NCBI GenBank assembly: GCA_964636865.1
Contig: CAZWVJ010000021.1
Location: 1 to 29,863, forward strand
Length of the DNA stretch: 29,863 bases
DNA from: B1SED10-75 sp964636865
Lineage (GTDB): Bacteria > Bacillota > Dethiobacteria > DTU022 > PWGO01
Direction: 5' to 3'
Shown here piece by piece: positions 8,087 to 16,860 of the stretch. The notes under the pieces were generated by a model. That model made no database searches, had not been told where the DNA came from, and saw only the letters and a list, made by a program, of their open reading frames with translations. Both the position numbers and the translations under genes were made by a program. The stretch's first letter is position 1; the number at the start of each line of letters is the position of its first letter.

Positions 8087-8779
8087 TTATACCTCTTCTT
8101 CCCATTTTTTTAACTTAAACCCGTTATCATAGTATATTCTATCAATTAACACTATTACATAACCCAGGGCAATAAAAAATACCGCCATCCCCAGTACATA
8201 TAAAGCTACCATCCCTCCATAAGCATCAATGTCAATAAAGAAATAGGGATACCTGCTGCCCACTTGGGGAATAACCCCGCCCACCTGGGCCCTGATCACC
8301 GCAAATATGAAATAAGCAAGGGGGAAAGACTCCCACAGGAGAGGGTCATACCTGGAATAAACTCCTTTTTTGTCAAACATCAGCCAATCCAAAATAAATA
8401 AAATAGGGGTGATGTAATGAACCGCTATATTAGCAAAACTGGCAGCATAATCCTCCATGCCCGCTTCGAAAAGGATGGGACGCAAAAGAAAGTGAAAGAC
8501 CAAAAAAGTCACCGCTATAACCATTGTGGTAGCTCCCTTAAGCCGGGGGAACGCAGAGTTATATCCTCTAATGCCCGAGTCTCTGATTTTATAAACCGTA
8601 TCACCGATGACCATGATCATGACCACCAAACACAGCAGGTTGCTCTGCATAGTATAGAAAATTAAAGCAGAGGCATTAAAATCACCGTTTTCAAAAAGGG
8701 AAACATAAATACCTGCAGCGCACAATATTACAAATATTATCCGGTAACATAAAGCTACTAACCTGTTGTCCAAAGACAT
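8087..8779 (-). CDS. Pr6Pr / FAR-17a-type integral membrane protein
   Basis: A 230-residue inner-membrane protein with about six hydrophobic segments. Family-like features are FYTMQSNLLCLVVM near the front, FHFLLRPILF, VHYITPILFILDWLMFDKKG and a YFIFAVIRAQV stretch. The spacing of TQSN, H...P..DW and the final segment fits Pr6Pr-family proteins, whose function is unknown. The ATG at 8779 is preferred to an earlier in-frame start because AAGGGGG lies just upstream. It heads a three-gene minus-strand group with the VOC protein and the zincin, and faces the Pif1-fusion gene across a divergent spacer. Confidence 0.75.
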   Translation of the reverse strand: MSLDNRLVALCYRIIFVILCAAGIYVSLFENGDFNASALIFYTMQSNLLCLVVMIMVIGDTVYKIRDSGIRGYNSAFPRLKGATTMVIAVTFLVFHFLLRPILFEAGMEDYAASFANIAVHYITPILFILDWLMFDKKGVYSRYDPLLWESFPLAYFIFAVIRAQVGGVIPQVGSRYPYFFIDIDAYGGMVALYVLGMAVFFIALGYVIVLIDRIYYDNGFKLKKWEEEV

Positions 8780-9044
8780 AAACTTCCCCCTTAGATCCAA
8801 CCGCACCTGATTTCAGCATCCCGCTTAACCGTTTTGAAAATCAAAATAATCAACAACCGGAATTGAATTCATTACTCTATTATCGTTAAAAACTACACTA
8901 TATTTTGGAACTTCCCTATATTCAAATAAAACAAGCCTCAGCCGGCAAAGAAATATTTAGCATCTTCCCGGCACTTAAACTTAATGCCCTTTGTTTATTA
9001 TAATAATATTAACTTATTTTTACTGCTTTATAAAGGACAATTAT

Positions 9045-9167
9045 ATTCAAAGTTAAATTTTTGCATCAACACATTATATGCCCTTTAAGTCTGCTAATTT
9101 CTGGATTGACATTCATGAAAAGGTTATGTATAAATTATGTTAAGATAACTAAATTCAAAGTTAAATT
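9045..9167. repeat. Pair of 15-bp direct repeats bracketing a promoter
   Basis: ATTCAAAGTTAAATT occurs exactly at 9045-9059 and 9153-9167, 108 bases apart. The first copy is upstream of the -35 box and the second lies downstream of the predicted transcription start. Paired binding sites for a regulator are an inference. Confidence 0.6.
9106..9134 (+). promoter_or_regulatory. Sigma-A promoter of the Pif1-WYL-exonuclease gene
   Basis: Perfect TTGACA (9106-9111), a 17-base spacer and TATAAA (9129-9134). It is the best -35/-10 match noted in the window and gives a leader of about 70 bases. Confidence 0.75.
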
Positions 9168-9212
9168 AATATCTTAGCCTATAAGTTTACCAATACTGAT
9201 AAGGAGATTAAA

Positions 9213-11336
9213 TTGTCCCTTAAAGATATCGATATAAACCCCCAATTTGCAAAAGCCCTGCATATGATGGAAGAAGACAATAAAAACGTTTTCATCACCG
9301 GAAAGGCCGGGACCGGCAAATCCACTCTACTTGAATATTTTCGTTTAATTACGCAGAAAAATGTTGTAACCCTGGCACCAACGGGAGTAGCCGCAGTTAA
9401 TATCGGCGGACAAACAATTCACTCCTTTTTTAGATTCCGTCCGGACGTAACCCCCGAAAAGGTCAGGCGGGAAGCAAAAAAACAAGCGTCCTCCATTTAC
9501 AAACGCCTCGATGCCATCGTCATTGACGAAATATCTATGGTGAGGGCTGATCTGCTCGACTGCGTGAACGAATTTTTACGAATAAATGGCAAAAAACCGG
9601 GCCTCCCCTTCGGAGGCATCCAGATGATACTTATCGGTGATCTATACCAGATTCCACCGGTAGTTACCAGGCACGATCGCTTTGTTATTGATGGTTACTA
9701 TGATAGTGAGTATTTTTTTGACGCTCGGGGTTTTGCCGATATTGAAATCAAATACCTGGAGCTTGAGACAATATATCGTCAAACAGAGCAAAACTTTATA
9801 GATCTGCTGAACAAAATCCGAAATAAAACCGCCTCTGAAGAAGAACTTGCCCTGCTAAACAAACGTGTTATTGACCACAACACAACTCTGCCAAAAGATG
9901 TTATCTATTTGACCACCACCAACGCCATGGCCGAGGAGCGAAATAAAGCAGAGCTGGCCAAACTACCCGGTCAATCATATTTCTTCACAGCCGAAGTAAC
10001 CGGTAAGATTGACAAGAAAAGTTTTCCGGCTGATGAGGTTTTGGAAATAAAAACAGGCGCTCAGGTAATGCTTCTGAACAATGATGCGGCAGGGCGCTGG
10101 ATCAACGGCACCATCGGCACTGTCGCCGGGATTAATGAAGACAGCCTGGAAATCAAGTTAAATGACGGAGAAGTTGAAGAAGTAAATCCATATAAATGGG
10201 ACCTCTACCGCTTTTTCTGGGATAAGGATTCACAGTCAGTAGGCACCGAAATTATCGGTTCTTTCCGACAGTACCCCTTAAAACTGGCCTGGGCAATTAC
10301 CATTCATAAAAGCCAGGGCAAGACATTTGACAATGTGGTGATTGATCTGGGCAAGGGAGTCTTTGCTTCCGGCCAGCTGTACGTGGCTCTTTCCCGTTGC
10401 CGCAGCCTTGACGGCATCTTTTTGCAGAGGAAGTTAAACCCATCTGATATCCGCGTGGATTTCAGGGTGGTTAAATTTATTACCGGCTGGCAGTATCATT
10501 CTTCAGAAGAGAAGCTGCCGATGGATGATAAAGTGGAAATTATCAAGGACGCAGCCAAAAATGAAAAAGACCTGGAAATTGTTTATCTTAAAAAGACCGA
10601 TGAAAAAACAAAAAGGGTGGTCAGACCCGAGAGGGTGGGAACAATAACTTATAACGGCAAAAGTTTTATCGGCATGGAGGCTTACTGCTTTAAAAGGAAA
10701 GAACAGCGGGCTTTTAGAATAGACCGTATCTTGGAGATAAAAAGCGGAAACACCGTTTATGAATCTGAAGAACCGGCCGCCGAGAATAGTCACGGGAAAA
10801 ATTTTACGGGCATTGCCGGTTGCATAGACGTGGAAACTACGGGTTTGGATCCCTACAACGACGAAGTTATTGAGCTGGGATTGGTCCTTTTCAGGTATGA
10901 TCAGAACAGCATTACCGACATTGTAGACACCTATTCCGGCTTAAGAGAACCTTGGGGCGAGATCAGCAGCGGTGCTTACAATGTGCATGGGTTGTCAAAG
11001 GAAGATCTTGTCGGCCATCAGCTTGATACAGAAAAAATCAACAACATGCTGGAGCAGGCTGACTTTCTTGTTGCCCACAATGCCTCGTTTGATAAGGGTT
11101 TTGTGGCAAAATTATTCCCCTCTGTTAAAAAAATGCGCTGGTACTGCACAATGAGAAACATCAACTGGAAAGGAAGACGCAGCCTCCAAGGGCTTTTATT
11201 CGAACACGATATATTGCCGGCTCATTCACACCGTGCACTTGATGATGCAAAATCTGTAATTTCCTTATTGTCTCAAAAAAACTCCCGAGGAAAAACCTAC
11301 TTCGCAGAGATGCTTAAAAGGCTGCCTTTTAACTAA
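9213..11336 (+). CDS. Pif1-like SF1B helicase fused to a WYL domain and a DEDDh 3'-5' exonuclease
   Basis: A 707-residue three-domain protein. Residues 1 to about 425 are a Pif1/RecD-type helicase: Walker A GKAGTGKS (30-37), LAPTGVAA (54-61), DEISM (105-109), GDLYQIPPV, and WAITIHKSQGKT followed by YVALSRCRS (UvrD_C_2-like end). Residues about 450-525 are a WYL domain (EIVYLKK..., RVVRPERV..., GMEAYCFKRKEQRAFRIDRI). Residues about 535-695 are a DnaQ/PolC-epsilon exonuclease: D539/E541 in DVETTG, D627 in AHNASFD, and H673/D678 in HRALDD, so all five DEDDh residues are present. Translation starts at TTG, with AAGGAG six bases upstream. WYL domains are known on other bacterial Pif1 proteins, where one was described as a ssDNA-binding module. 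The added exonuclease suggests a unwind-and-degrade or repair/defence nuclease. It is a single-gene unit. Confidence 0.9.
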   Translation: MSLKDIDINPQFAKALHMMEEDNKNVFITGKAGTGKSTLLEYFRLITQKNVVTLAPTGVAAVNIGGQTIHSFFRFRPDVTPEKVRREAKKQASSIYKRLDAIVIDEISMVRADLLDCVNEFLRINGKKPGLPFGGIQMILIGDLYQIPPVVTRHDRFVIDGYYDSEYFFDARGFADIEIKYLELETIYRQTEQNFIDLLNKIRNKTASEEELALLNKRVIDHNTTLPKDVIYLTTTNAMAEERNKAELAKLPGQSYFFTAEVTGKIDKKSFPADEVLEIKTGAQVMLLNNDAAGRWINGTIGTVAGINEDSLEIKLNDGEVEEVNPYKWDLYRFFWDKDSQSVGTEIIGSFRQYPLKLAWAITIHKSQGKTFDNVVIDLGKGVFASGQLYVALSRCRSLDGIFLQRKLNPSDIRVDFRVVKFITGWQYHSSEEKLPMDDKVEIIKDAAKNEKDLEIVYLKKTDEKTKRVVRPERVGTITYNGKSFIGMEAYCFKRKEQRAFRIDRILEIKSGNTVYESEEPAAENSHGKNFTGIAGCIDVETTGLDPYNDEVIELGLVLFRYDQNSITDIVDTYSGLREPWGEISSGAYNVHGLSKEDLVGHQLDTEKINNMLEQADFLVAHNASFDKGFVAKLFPSVKKMRWYCTMRNINWKGRRSLQGLLFEHDILPAHSHRALDDAKSVISLLSQKNSRGKTYFAEMLKRLPFN

Positions 11337-11350
11337 AAATACATCTTTCA

Positions 11351-11369
11351 TGGCAGATAAAAACTGCCA
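11351..11369 (+). terminator. Weak hairpin after the Pif1-fusion gene
   Basis: The 6-bp stem TGGCAG / CTGCCA with a seven-base loop lies 14 bases past the stop codon. No T-run follows, so it may be only a decay-protecting or weak terminator structure. Confidence 0.3.
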
Positions 11370-11487
11370 GGGTCATCAGTATAAAAGTAAGAAGACAAAT
11401 CTCTTTTAGGAATGCTTTGACCCTTCGCTTTCGCTCCCCCGGTTTCAATGTCCTGATTATTGTATTTTTATTGGAGACATCTCTATA

Positions 11488-12003
11488 TTATTTATGAGCC
11501 CTGCGCAGAGCCATACGGGCATTAACTATGGGTACAGCAAGAAAAATAATACTCATAAGAATTCCTGCAGAGAATATGGTATAAATCATATTCGGGGTTT
11601 TAAAAATAGTGTAAAAATCTTGGGCGATAGGATCAAGCATCTCAGCAAGGAATATAGGCAATTCTGTGCCGGCAGTAGAAACAATAAAGAAAATGAAAGA
11701 AAGCAGCAAAGGTATAGTAAGTATCGTGCTATATGTAGTTACCCCAATTACTAACCCGCGCATAGCCTTGCCTTTCAGCGTAGTTGCCGTAATTGAAAAT
11801 GTCATGATCCCCACAGCAATAGTTGCTATTAAGATGACATATTTAACTAATACATAATCTACATCATCTAAATAGCCCAAGAATTCCACATTAACCCATT
11901 CATTAACATAGGCCAGCGAAAGTAATCCCCAAATATTAAAAATTACACCAATAATAAATAAGCAAATCTTGATTACCAATTTAGATTTATCATTAAGCTG
12001 CAT
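11488..12003 (-). CDS. Small four-helix integral membrane protein of unknown function
   Basis: A 171-residue protein I do not recognise. It has four hydrophobic segments, at about residues 8-32, 51-76, 83-112 and 139-163. The N terminus is cytoplasmic-looking (DKSKLVIK), the third and fourth segments are separated by an acidic loop (LAEMLDPIAQDF), and the C-terminal tail is basic (ARMALRRAHK). There are no cysteines or histidine clusters that suggest cofactors. A promoter is seen at 12061-12089, and GGAGGGGAG lies some 10-15 bases before the ATG. It is convergent with the Pif1-fusion gene and stands alone. Confidence 0.65.
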   Translation of the reverse strand: MQLNDKSKLVIKICLFIIGVIFNIWGLLSLAYVNEWVNVEFLGYLDDVDYVLVKYVILIATIAVGIMTFSITATTLKGKAMRGLVIGVTTYSTILTIPLLLSFIFFIVSTAGTELPIFLAEMLDPIAQDFYTIFKTPNMIYTIFSAGILMSIIFLAVPIVNARMALRRAHK

Positions 12004-12060
12004 ACCCGCTTAACTCCCCTCCATATTTTTTCATAATTAATAATGGCTTTTGTTTAAGTA

Positions 12061-12089
12061 ATTTTAGCACTACTTGTCATCTATCACAA
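12061..12089 (-). promoter_or_regulatory. Promoter of the small membrane protein
   Basis: On the minus strand, TTGTGA (12084-12089), 17 bases, then TAAAAT (12061-12066). The leader is about 50 bases. Confidence 0.45.
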
Positions 12090-12457
12090 GCACTTAAGAC
12101 CTATAAAATAAATAATTTTTATTGAATGTAAAATTAGAATACTCCGGGTTCTCCAAACTTTTCCTCACCTTTAAGCCTTATTATAATATTATTTTTTGTG
12201 CAATATTTACATCCAGCCGTGCATAGCTACCGCTCCCGTTGCAGTCTAAATAAATTCTTCTTCCAAATTAAAAACACACCTATTTTTCCTTATTAAATTA
12301 TGACCTTGAGTTGATAATTTTTGCAGGAAAATTTACCCGGCAGTAGAAAAGATCTTTAAGTAATTGCAGGAATGTTGCTTTCTATAACCTGCCAAAAAAT
12401 TACGCTAAATATTTAAATTGAGACTGCTTCTTCAATTCTGGCATGCTTGTTTTAAAA

Positions 12458-12526
12458 AAGAAATATCTTTCTTAAGCTTTTCGAAGGATTTATTCCCGAA
12501 ACCATTTTGATAGAAAGGGATCTTTC
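12458..12526 (+). promoter_or_regulatory. Two related palindromes, candidate operators of the GPH/GH38 locus
   Basis: AAGAAATATCTTTCTT (12458-12473) and GAAAGGGATCTTTC (12513-12526) share half-sites of the form AGAAA and TCTTTC. Their centres are 54 bases apart, close to five helical turns, and they lie 65-133 bases before the symporter start. A dimeric sugar-responsive repressor is a reasonable guess; no regulator gene is encoded nearby. Confidence 0.35.
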
Positions 12527-12590
12527 ATAAGTAGTATTCTAATAATTAGGTGATTGAAAAATTTTTTAAGAAAAGGACAACTCTGGAATT

Positions 12591-13931
12591 ATGGGTAAAA
12601 AACTGCCATTATGGATTAAAATAGTTTATGGAGTTCCTCAGGCAGGAATATTTCTTACGGACCAGATAGTTATAGCCTGGGTGTTTTATTTTTTTACAAC
12701 AGGCGCACTCGATGGTAGTGCGCTGGTACCTCCTGCCATTGTTGGGGGCATTTTTTTCTTCGGCCGCGTTGTGGATGCCGTTGCCGACCCGGTAATAGCA
12801 CGATTTTCAGATAACTTTGATAGTCCTTGGGGCAGGCGGATTCCCTTTATGGCGGTAAGCGGCGTTTTAAAGATAATAATTTTTATTGCTCTCTTTCATC
12901 CTCTTCTATATGAAGAAACAATATGGAACGGCGTTTACCTTGCCGTATTACTTTTTTTCTACTTTATTTTTTTTACTGCTTATGTCTGCCCATATCTGGC
13001 TCTTATCCCGGCTTTGGCACCTACTAACTCCGAGCGGGTTGACCTCTCAACTTTTAAAGCAGCTTTCGGGATGCTGGGTGCGGGAGGGGCCCTAATAGGT
13101 TCGGGCATAATGATAGAAATATACGGTTTTCAGGGCATGGCCTGGATAATGGGACTTCTGGCTTTGGTTCTTCTTTATGTACCCATGTTCATTCGGGAAA
13201 AAGAATTTTCTCAAAGCGAACCGGCTACATTCGGGCTAATTGAAGCTGTAAAAAACACGTTACAAAATCGTCCCTTTATCTTTTACCTGGTAGGTTGCGT
13301 TTCTTTCTGGTTTGGGGGTAATATTGTGATGTTGAGCTTACCTTTCTATGTAACGGTATTATTGGGAGAAGGTGAAGCAACGACCTCATTATTTTTTGGA
13401 GCCGCCGGGGCCCTTGCAGCAATAGCTTTCCCTTTTATTAATCTTTATTCCAAAAAATGGGGGCTAAAAGCCATGATGATGTTTTCCATGCTAATACTAA
13501 CTATTATTCTGCCGGCGGCATTCTTTATGGGTCAGCCTCTTTGGGGGATAGATCCTCTGATTATAGCACTGGTTGCAGTGAGCATAGCCGGTATACCTAT
13601 TGCCATACTTTTTATTGTCCCTGATGCTTTGGTAGCTTCTATTTCCGATTTTGATGAAAAAAATACCGGGCAACGTCGTGAAGCTATGTACTTTGGCATC
13701 CAGGGTTTGGTTATGAAAATAGCCTTTGGCCTTTCTTCTGCGCTCATGGGAGGGCTGTTCCAGCTATACGGCCAGACACCGGAACAACCACTTGGCGTTC
13801 AGTTAACCGGTCCCGTTGCAGCAGTCTTTGTTTTAATAGGATTAATTATTTTTTCCCGTTATCCGGAAAAAGAAGTTGTTGCCTGCCAGAAGGCAGAAGC
13901 AGGGATAGAAGAAGAAAGCTTGGGAGCCTAA
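12591..13931 (+). CDS. GPH-family (glycoside-pentoside-hexuronide) sugar:cation symporter
   Basis: A 446-residue MFS-related transporter with about 12 membrane segments. The diagnostic GPH/MelB loop is clear near residues 60-85: FGRVVDAVADPVIARFSD, then the segment WGRRIPFM. A second-half equivalent occurs around FDEKNTGQRREAMYFG. The family imports sugars or glycosides with Na+ or H+. It is followed after 94 bases by a cytosolic GH38 alpha-mannosidase, so the likely cargo is a mannose-containing oligosaccharide or glycoside that is cut inside the cell. The ribosome site is poor (AAAAGGA about 14 bases upstream). A small GC hairpin directly after the stop may reduce readthrough into the mannosidase gene. 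Confidence 0.85.
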   Translation: MGKKLPLWIKIVYGVPQAGIFLTDQIVIAWVFYFFTTGALDGSALVPPAIVGGIFFFGRVVDAVADPVIARFSDNFDSPWGRRIPFMAVSGVLKIIIFIALFHPLLYEETIWNGVYLAVLLFFYFIFFTAYVCPYLALIPALAPTNSERVDLSTFKAAFGMLGAGGALIGSGIMIEIYGFQGMAWIMGLLALVLLYVPMFIREKEFSQSEPATFGLIEAVKNTLQNRPFIFYLVGCVSFWFGGNIVMLSLPFYVTVLLGEGEATTSLFFGAAGALAAIAFPFINLYSKKWGLKAMMMFSMLILTIILPAAFFMGQPLWGIDPLIIALVAVSIAGIPIAILFIVPDALVASISDFDEKNTGQRREAMYFGIQGLVMKIAFGLSSALMGGLFQLYGQTPEQPLGVQLTGPVAAVFVLIGLIIFSRYPEKEVVACQKAEAGIEEESLGA

Positions 13932-13935
13932 GCTT

Positions 13936-13954
13936 AACCGGCTTAGCCGGGTTT
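13936..13954 (+). terminator. Short GC hairpin between symporter and mannosidase
   Basis: CCGGC-TTA-GCCGG lies within AACCGGCTTAGCCGGGTTTT, five bases after the symporter stop, and is followed by TTTTA. It looks like a weak terminator or attenuator that would lower expression of the downstream gene relative to the transporter. Confidence 0.45.
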
Positions 13955-14025
13955 TATCCAAGGAAATAAAGGAAGTTAATGGCCCATAATATTGAATTTA
14001 TGAAATAGGGTGGAGGTAGGTAAAA

Positions 14026-16656
14026 ATGAATATTAAAAAGTTATTTGCGGTTCCTCACTTTCACTTTGATGTTGAATGGTGGAAAACCATTGAAGGGCAT
14101 GCCGAAGATGCAAAGATAATTTTAGAAAAAGCCCTTGAAATGTTGGATAAATATCCGGAATTTACCTATGTGCTCGATCAGGCCCTTTCTGTAAAGCCGT
14201 TTTGGGATCAGTTTCCCGAAAAAAGGGAAAAACTGAAAAGATATATTTCCCAAGGTAGAATAGAAGTTGTGGGGGCCACGTACGCAGCGCCGGACCTTAA
14301 CATACCCACGGGAGAAGCACTTGTGCGGCAGTTTATATACGGAAAAAATTTTTTCAGGGATCTTCTGGGAGCTGAAAGCAAAGTAGGCTGGCAAATAGAC
14401 GAATTTGGCCATCCCCATCAGATACCTCAGATACATAAAAAAGCGGGTATGTCTTACTACGTTTTTGCCAGGGGTATAATACCTTATAACAGTATGCATC
14501 CTATAAATTTTTATTGGGTTGCTCCCGATGGTTCAAAAGTGCTGGCTAACTGGTTTGCTGCAAGTTACAGTAGTTTAATGCCTTTTTCAAAATCACCTTC
14601 ACTAAGTAAGCGTCAGTTTGAGAAAGAAATTAATGCACGGTTGCATTATGAAGGCAAGCGCCAGGACGCAGAATGCCTCATGATTCCATTTGGCTCGGAT
14701 TTTACCATACCCTCGGAAAACTGGCTCAGTTTCGTGGAAGAATGGAATGCTAAGAAAAAGCCTGTTATTGATTTCAGCCTTCCCGGGTATTACTTTAAAG
14801 AAGTAGAAGGGAACAATTTTCATGTTTACAAAGACAAAGAATTAAACCCGGTATTCAGCGGTTGTTACGAATCCAGGGAAAAGGTCAAAAAATACTGCCG
14901 GATTACCCAGCATAAAATATTATCGGCAGAAAAACTGAATGCTCTTGCCTATGCCATGGGCAAGGAATATCCTAATTTTGACAGAGCGTGGAAAAACCTC
15001 CTCGAAAATGATTTCCACGATACAATCTGCGGAACAGGAACTGACAAGGTATACCGCAAAACTCTTTTTCGCTATGAAGAAGCACTTAATATTATTGAAA
15101 ACGCCCAAACAGAAGCACTTCATTATCTCTCTGATAAAATAGACACTCAGGAAACAGAGGGCCTGCCAGTTATAGTTTTTAACACTCTTGCCCATGAGCG
15201 TGAGGATGTAGCAGAAGTAATTCTGCAGGAAACAAATCCGGATGATAAAGGTATGCGCGTGTATGACAATGAGGGCATAGAAATCCCCTGTCAGAGGGAA
15301 GGAAATAAAATTGTATTTACAGCCTCTATTCCCCCTCTCGGTTATAAAGTATATTATCTAAAGGAAAACCCAAAAACGGGAGAAACCGCAAAAATTACGC
15401 CTTCTACCAATTTTACCCTGGAAAATAGCTTCTATACTATACAAATTGACAATCAAACCGGTGGAATTAAAAGCATCTATGACCGGGAAAACGGGCAGGA
15501 AATTTTGCATCCCCGAAGTTATTTGGGCAATGAGATTCTCATAGAAGAAGATGCCGGAAACCTGTGGACAGTTTCCAAAACAGGAAAAGAATATCGCTGG
15601 CACAATTATCCCGTCAAAATCCAAACTGAACAAAAAGGCCCCGTTAGAACGGTAATTAACATTGAAAGCCGGTTGCATCAGTCTCGGAGAATTCAGAAGA
15701 TAATCGTTTATAATGATATAAGGCGAATCGATTTTCAGACAAACATAAATTTTCACGGGAAAGATAAACGATTCAGGGTAATTTTCCCACCCCATATAAA
15801 AGGAAAGGCTGTGCACGAAACTCCTTTTTACTGTGCCGATAATAGAGAACACGGCCACTGGCCTGTGCAGAACTTCGTTGATGTCTCTGACGGCAATTAC
15901 GGTTTTGCGCTCTTAAATGTCGGAAACCCGGGATATGAGGTACGGGAAAATGAACTTTCATTGGTTTTATTTAGGAGCGTTTCTCTTACATCCACCGCTT
16001 TTCTTAAATACCTGGCAAAAAACAGTTTTGATATTCTAAAAACGCTGAGGTTATCCCTTAAGTATCAGTTATCGGGCCTTAATATTATTGAATATCCCCT
16101 TTATAAGCACCATAACCTTATGCTGCGTGAGTGGTCCACTGACGGCGGCCCCGATTGTTTTGGCAGCGGCGGTCTTTATAGCCACCTGGTAGCCAATTTA
16201 AAGGTTTTTGAAAAATTTGACTGCTGGGAACAGGGAGAACATGAATTCAAGTACTCTATCTATCCACATAAGGGAGATTATAAAGAGGCCAAGTTACCAC
16301 AAAAAGGCCTGGAGTTTAATAATCCGCTTATTACTTGGGTTTCTTCAAGGCACAAAGGAGAATTACCGGGGGAATTCTCTTTCTGCAGAATAACCAATGA
16401 CAATATTATATTGTCGTCACTAAAGAAATCCGAGAATGAAGACAGCCTCACTATGAGATGCTACGAAACAAACGGAGCAGATTCTACCTTAAACATGGAA
16501 TTCTTTAAAAATATTAAAAAAATCAGAGAAACGTCCTTAACAGAAGATGATATCTATAAAAAAGAAGAGCAGTCCGGCAAAAAAATTAAACTTAATATGG
16601 GAAAATGGGAAATCAAAACACTTAAATTTAAAATGAATGACAGCACGGTTCTCTAA
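14026..16656 (+). CDS. Glycoside hydrolase family 38 alpha-mannosidase
   Basis: An 876-residue zinc-dependent retaining alpha-mannosidase. The catalytic domain opens with PHFHFDVEWW, giving zinc ligands H13 (or H11) and D15. The nucleophile region is WQIDEFGH with D125, a zinc ligand/nucleophile in the family. FHDTICGT carries H331 and D332. A middle helical domain and the long beta-sandwich C-terminal region follow (PVIVFNTL..., then FTLENSFYTIQID, GGIKSIYDRENGQE). No signal peptide is visible, so it works in the cytosol on imported glycans. The ribosome site GGAGG lies about nine bases before the ATG. With the upstream GPH symporter it forms a compact uptake-and-cleavage unit. Family assignment is secure; linkage specificity is unknown. 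Confidence 0.93.
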   Translation: MNIKKLFAVPHFHFDVEWWKTIEGHAEDAKIILEKALEMLDKYPEFTYVLDQALSVKPFWDQFPEKREKLKRYISQGRIEVVGATYAAPDLNIPTGEALVRQFIYGKNFFRDLLGAESKVGWQIDEFGHPHQIPQIHKKAGMSYYVFARGIIPYNSMHPINFYWVAPDGSKVLANWFAASYSSLMPFSKSPSLSKRQFEKEINARLHYEGKRQDAECLMIPFGSDFTIPSENWLSFVEEWNAKKKPVIDFSLPGYYFKEVEGNNFHVYKDKELNPVFSGCYESREKVKKYCRITQHKILSAEKLNALAYAMGKEYPNFDRAWKNLLENDFHDTICGTGTDKVYRKTLFRYEEALNIIENAQTEALHYLSDKIDTQETEGLPVIVFNTLAHEREDVAEVILQETNPDDKGMRVYDNEGIEIPCQREGNKIVFTASIPPLGYKVYYLKENPKTGETAKITPSTNFTLENSFYTIQIDNQTGGIKSIYDRENGQEILHPRSYLGNEILIEEDAGNLWTVSKTGKEYRWHNYPVKIQTEQKGPVRTVINIESRLHQSRRIQKIIVYNDIRRIDFQTNINFHGKDKRFRVIFPPHIKGKAVHETPFYCADNREHGHWPVQNFVDVSDGNYGFALLNVGNPGYEVRENELSLVLFRSVSLTSTAFLKYLAKNSFDILKTLRLSLKYQLSGLNIIEYPLYKHHNLMLREWSTDGGPDCFGSGGLYSHLVANLKVFEKFDCWEQGEHEFKYSIYPHKGDYKEAKLPQKGLEFNNPLITWVSSRHKGELPGEFSFCRITNDNIILSSLKKSENEDSLTMRCYETNGADSTLNMEFFKNIKKIRETSLTEDDIYKKEEQSGKKIKLNMGKWEIKTLKFKMNDSTVL

Positions 16657-16743
16657 CACATTGCCAGTAATCGTGGCTAACTATTCCCCAATAAAGCCAA
16701 TTCTCTCCCGTTTGTTATTAGGCATAATTATAATAAAAATAAC

Positions 16744-16772
16744 TTGTTATTAGAGTAATATTATTCTATACT
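16744..16772 (+). promoter_or_regulatory. Promoter of the P-II-like gene
   Basis: TTGTTA (16744-16749), 17 bases, then TATACT (16767-16772), with a leader of about 80 bases. The 10-base sequence TTGTTATTAG at the -35 is repeated exactly at 16712-16721, 32 bases upstream, and could be a regulator site. Confidence 0.5.
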
Positions 16773-16860
16773 TTTATTAAAAGATTTTTACTTAACTTAC
16801 ATTTTATTTTATTTTATTTAATTACTCTACATAAAATATTATTTAGAGGGGGAAGCATTC

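Larger units (their letters stand above)
8780..9212. other. Divergent intergenic region in front of the Pif1-WYL-exonuclease gene
   Basis: AT-rich spacer with no supported gene. It contains a strong plus-strand promoter (9106-9134) and two exact 15-base direct repeats ATTCAAAGTTAAATT (9045-9059, 9153-9167) that bracket it. On the membrane-gene side no clear promoter is seen. Confidence 0.5.
12004..12590. other. Divergent intergenic region (587 bases) before the sugar-transport locus
   Basis: No gene is supported. It holds the membrane-protein promoter (12061-12089), three TTGCAGG-type motifs (12321-12329, 12364-12372, and inverted at 12388-12395), and two related palindromes, AAGAAATATCTTTCTT (12458-12473) and GAAAGGGATCTTTC (12513-12526), whose centres are 54 bases apart. 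The palindromes are plausible operators for the downstream symporter/mannosidase genes. Confidence 0.45.
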
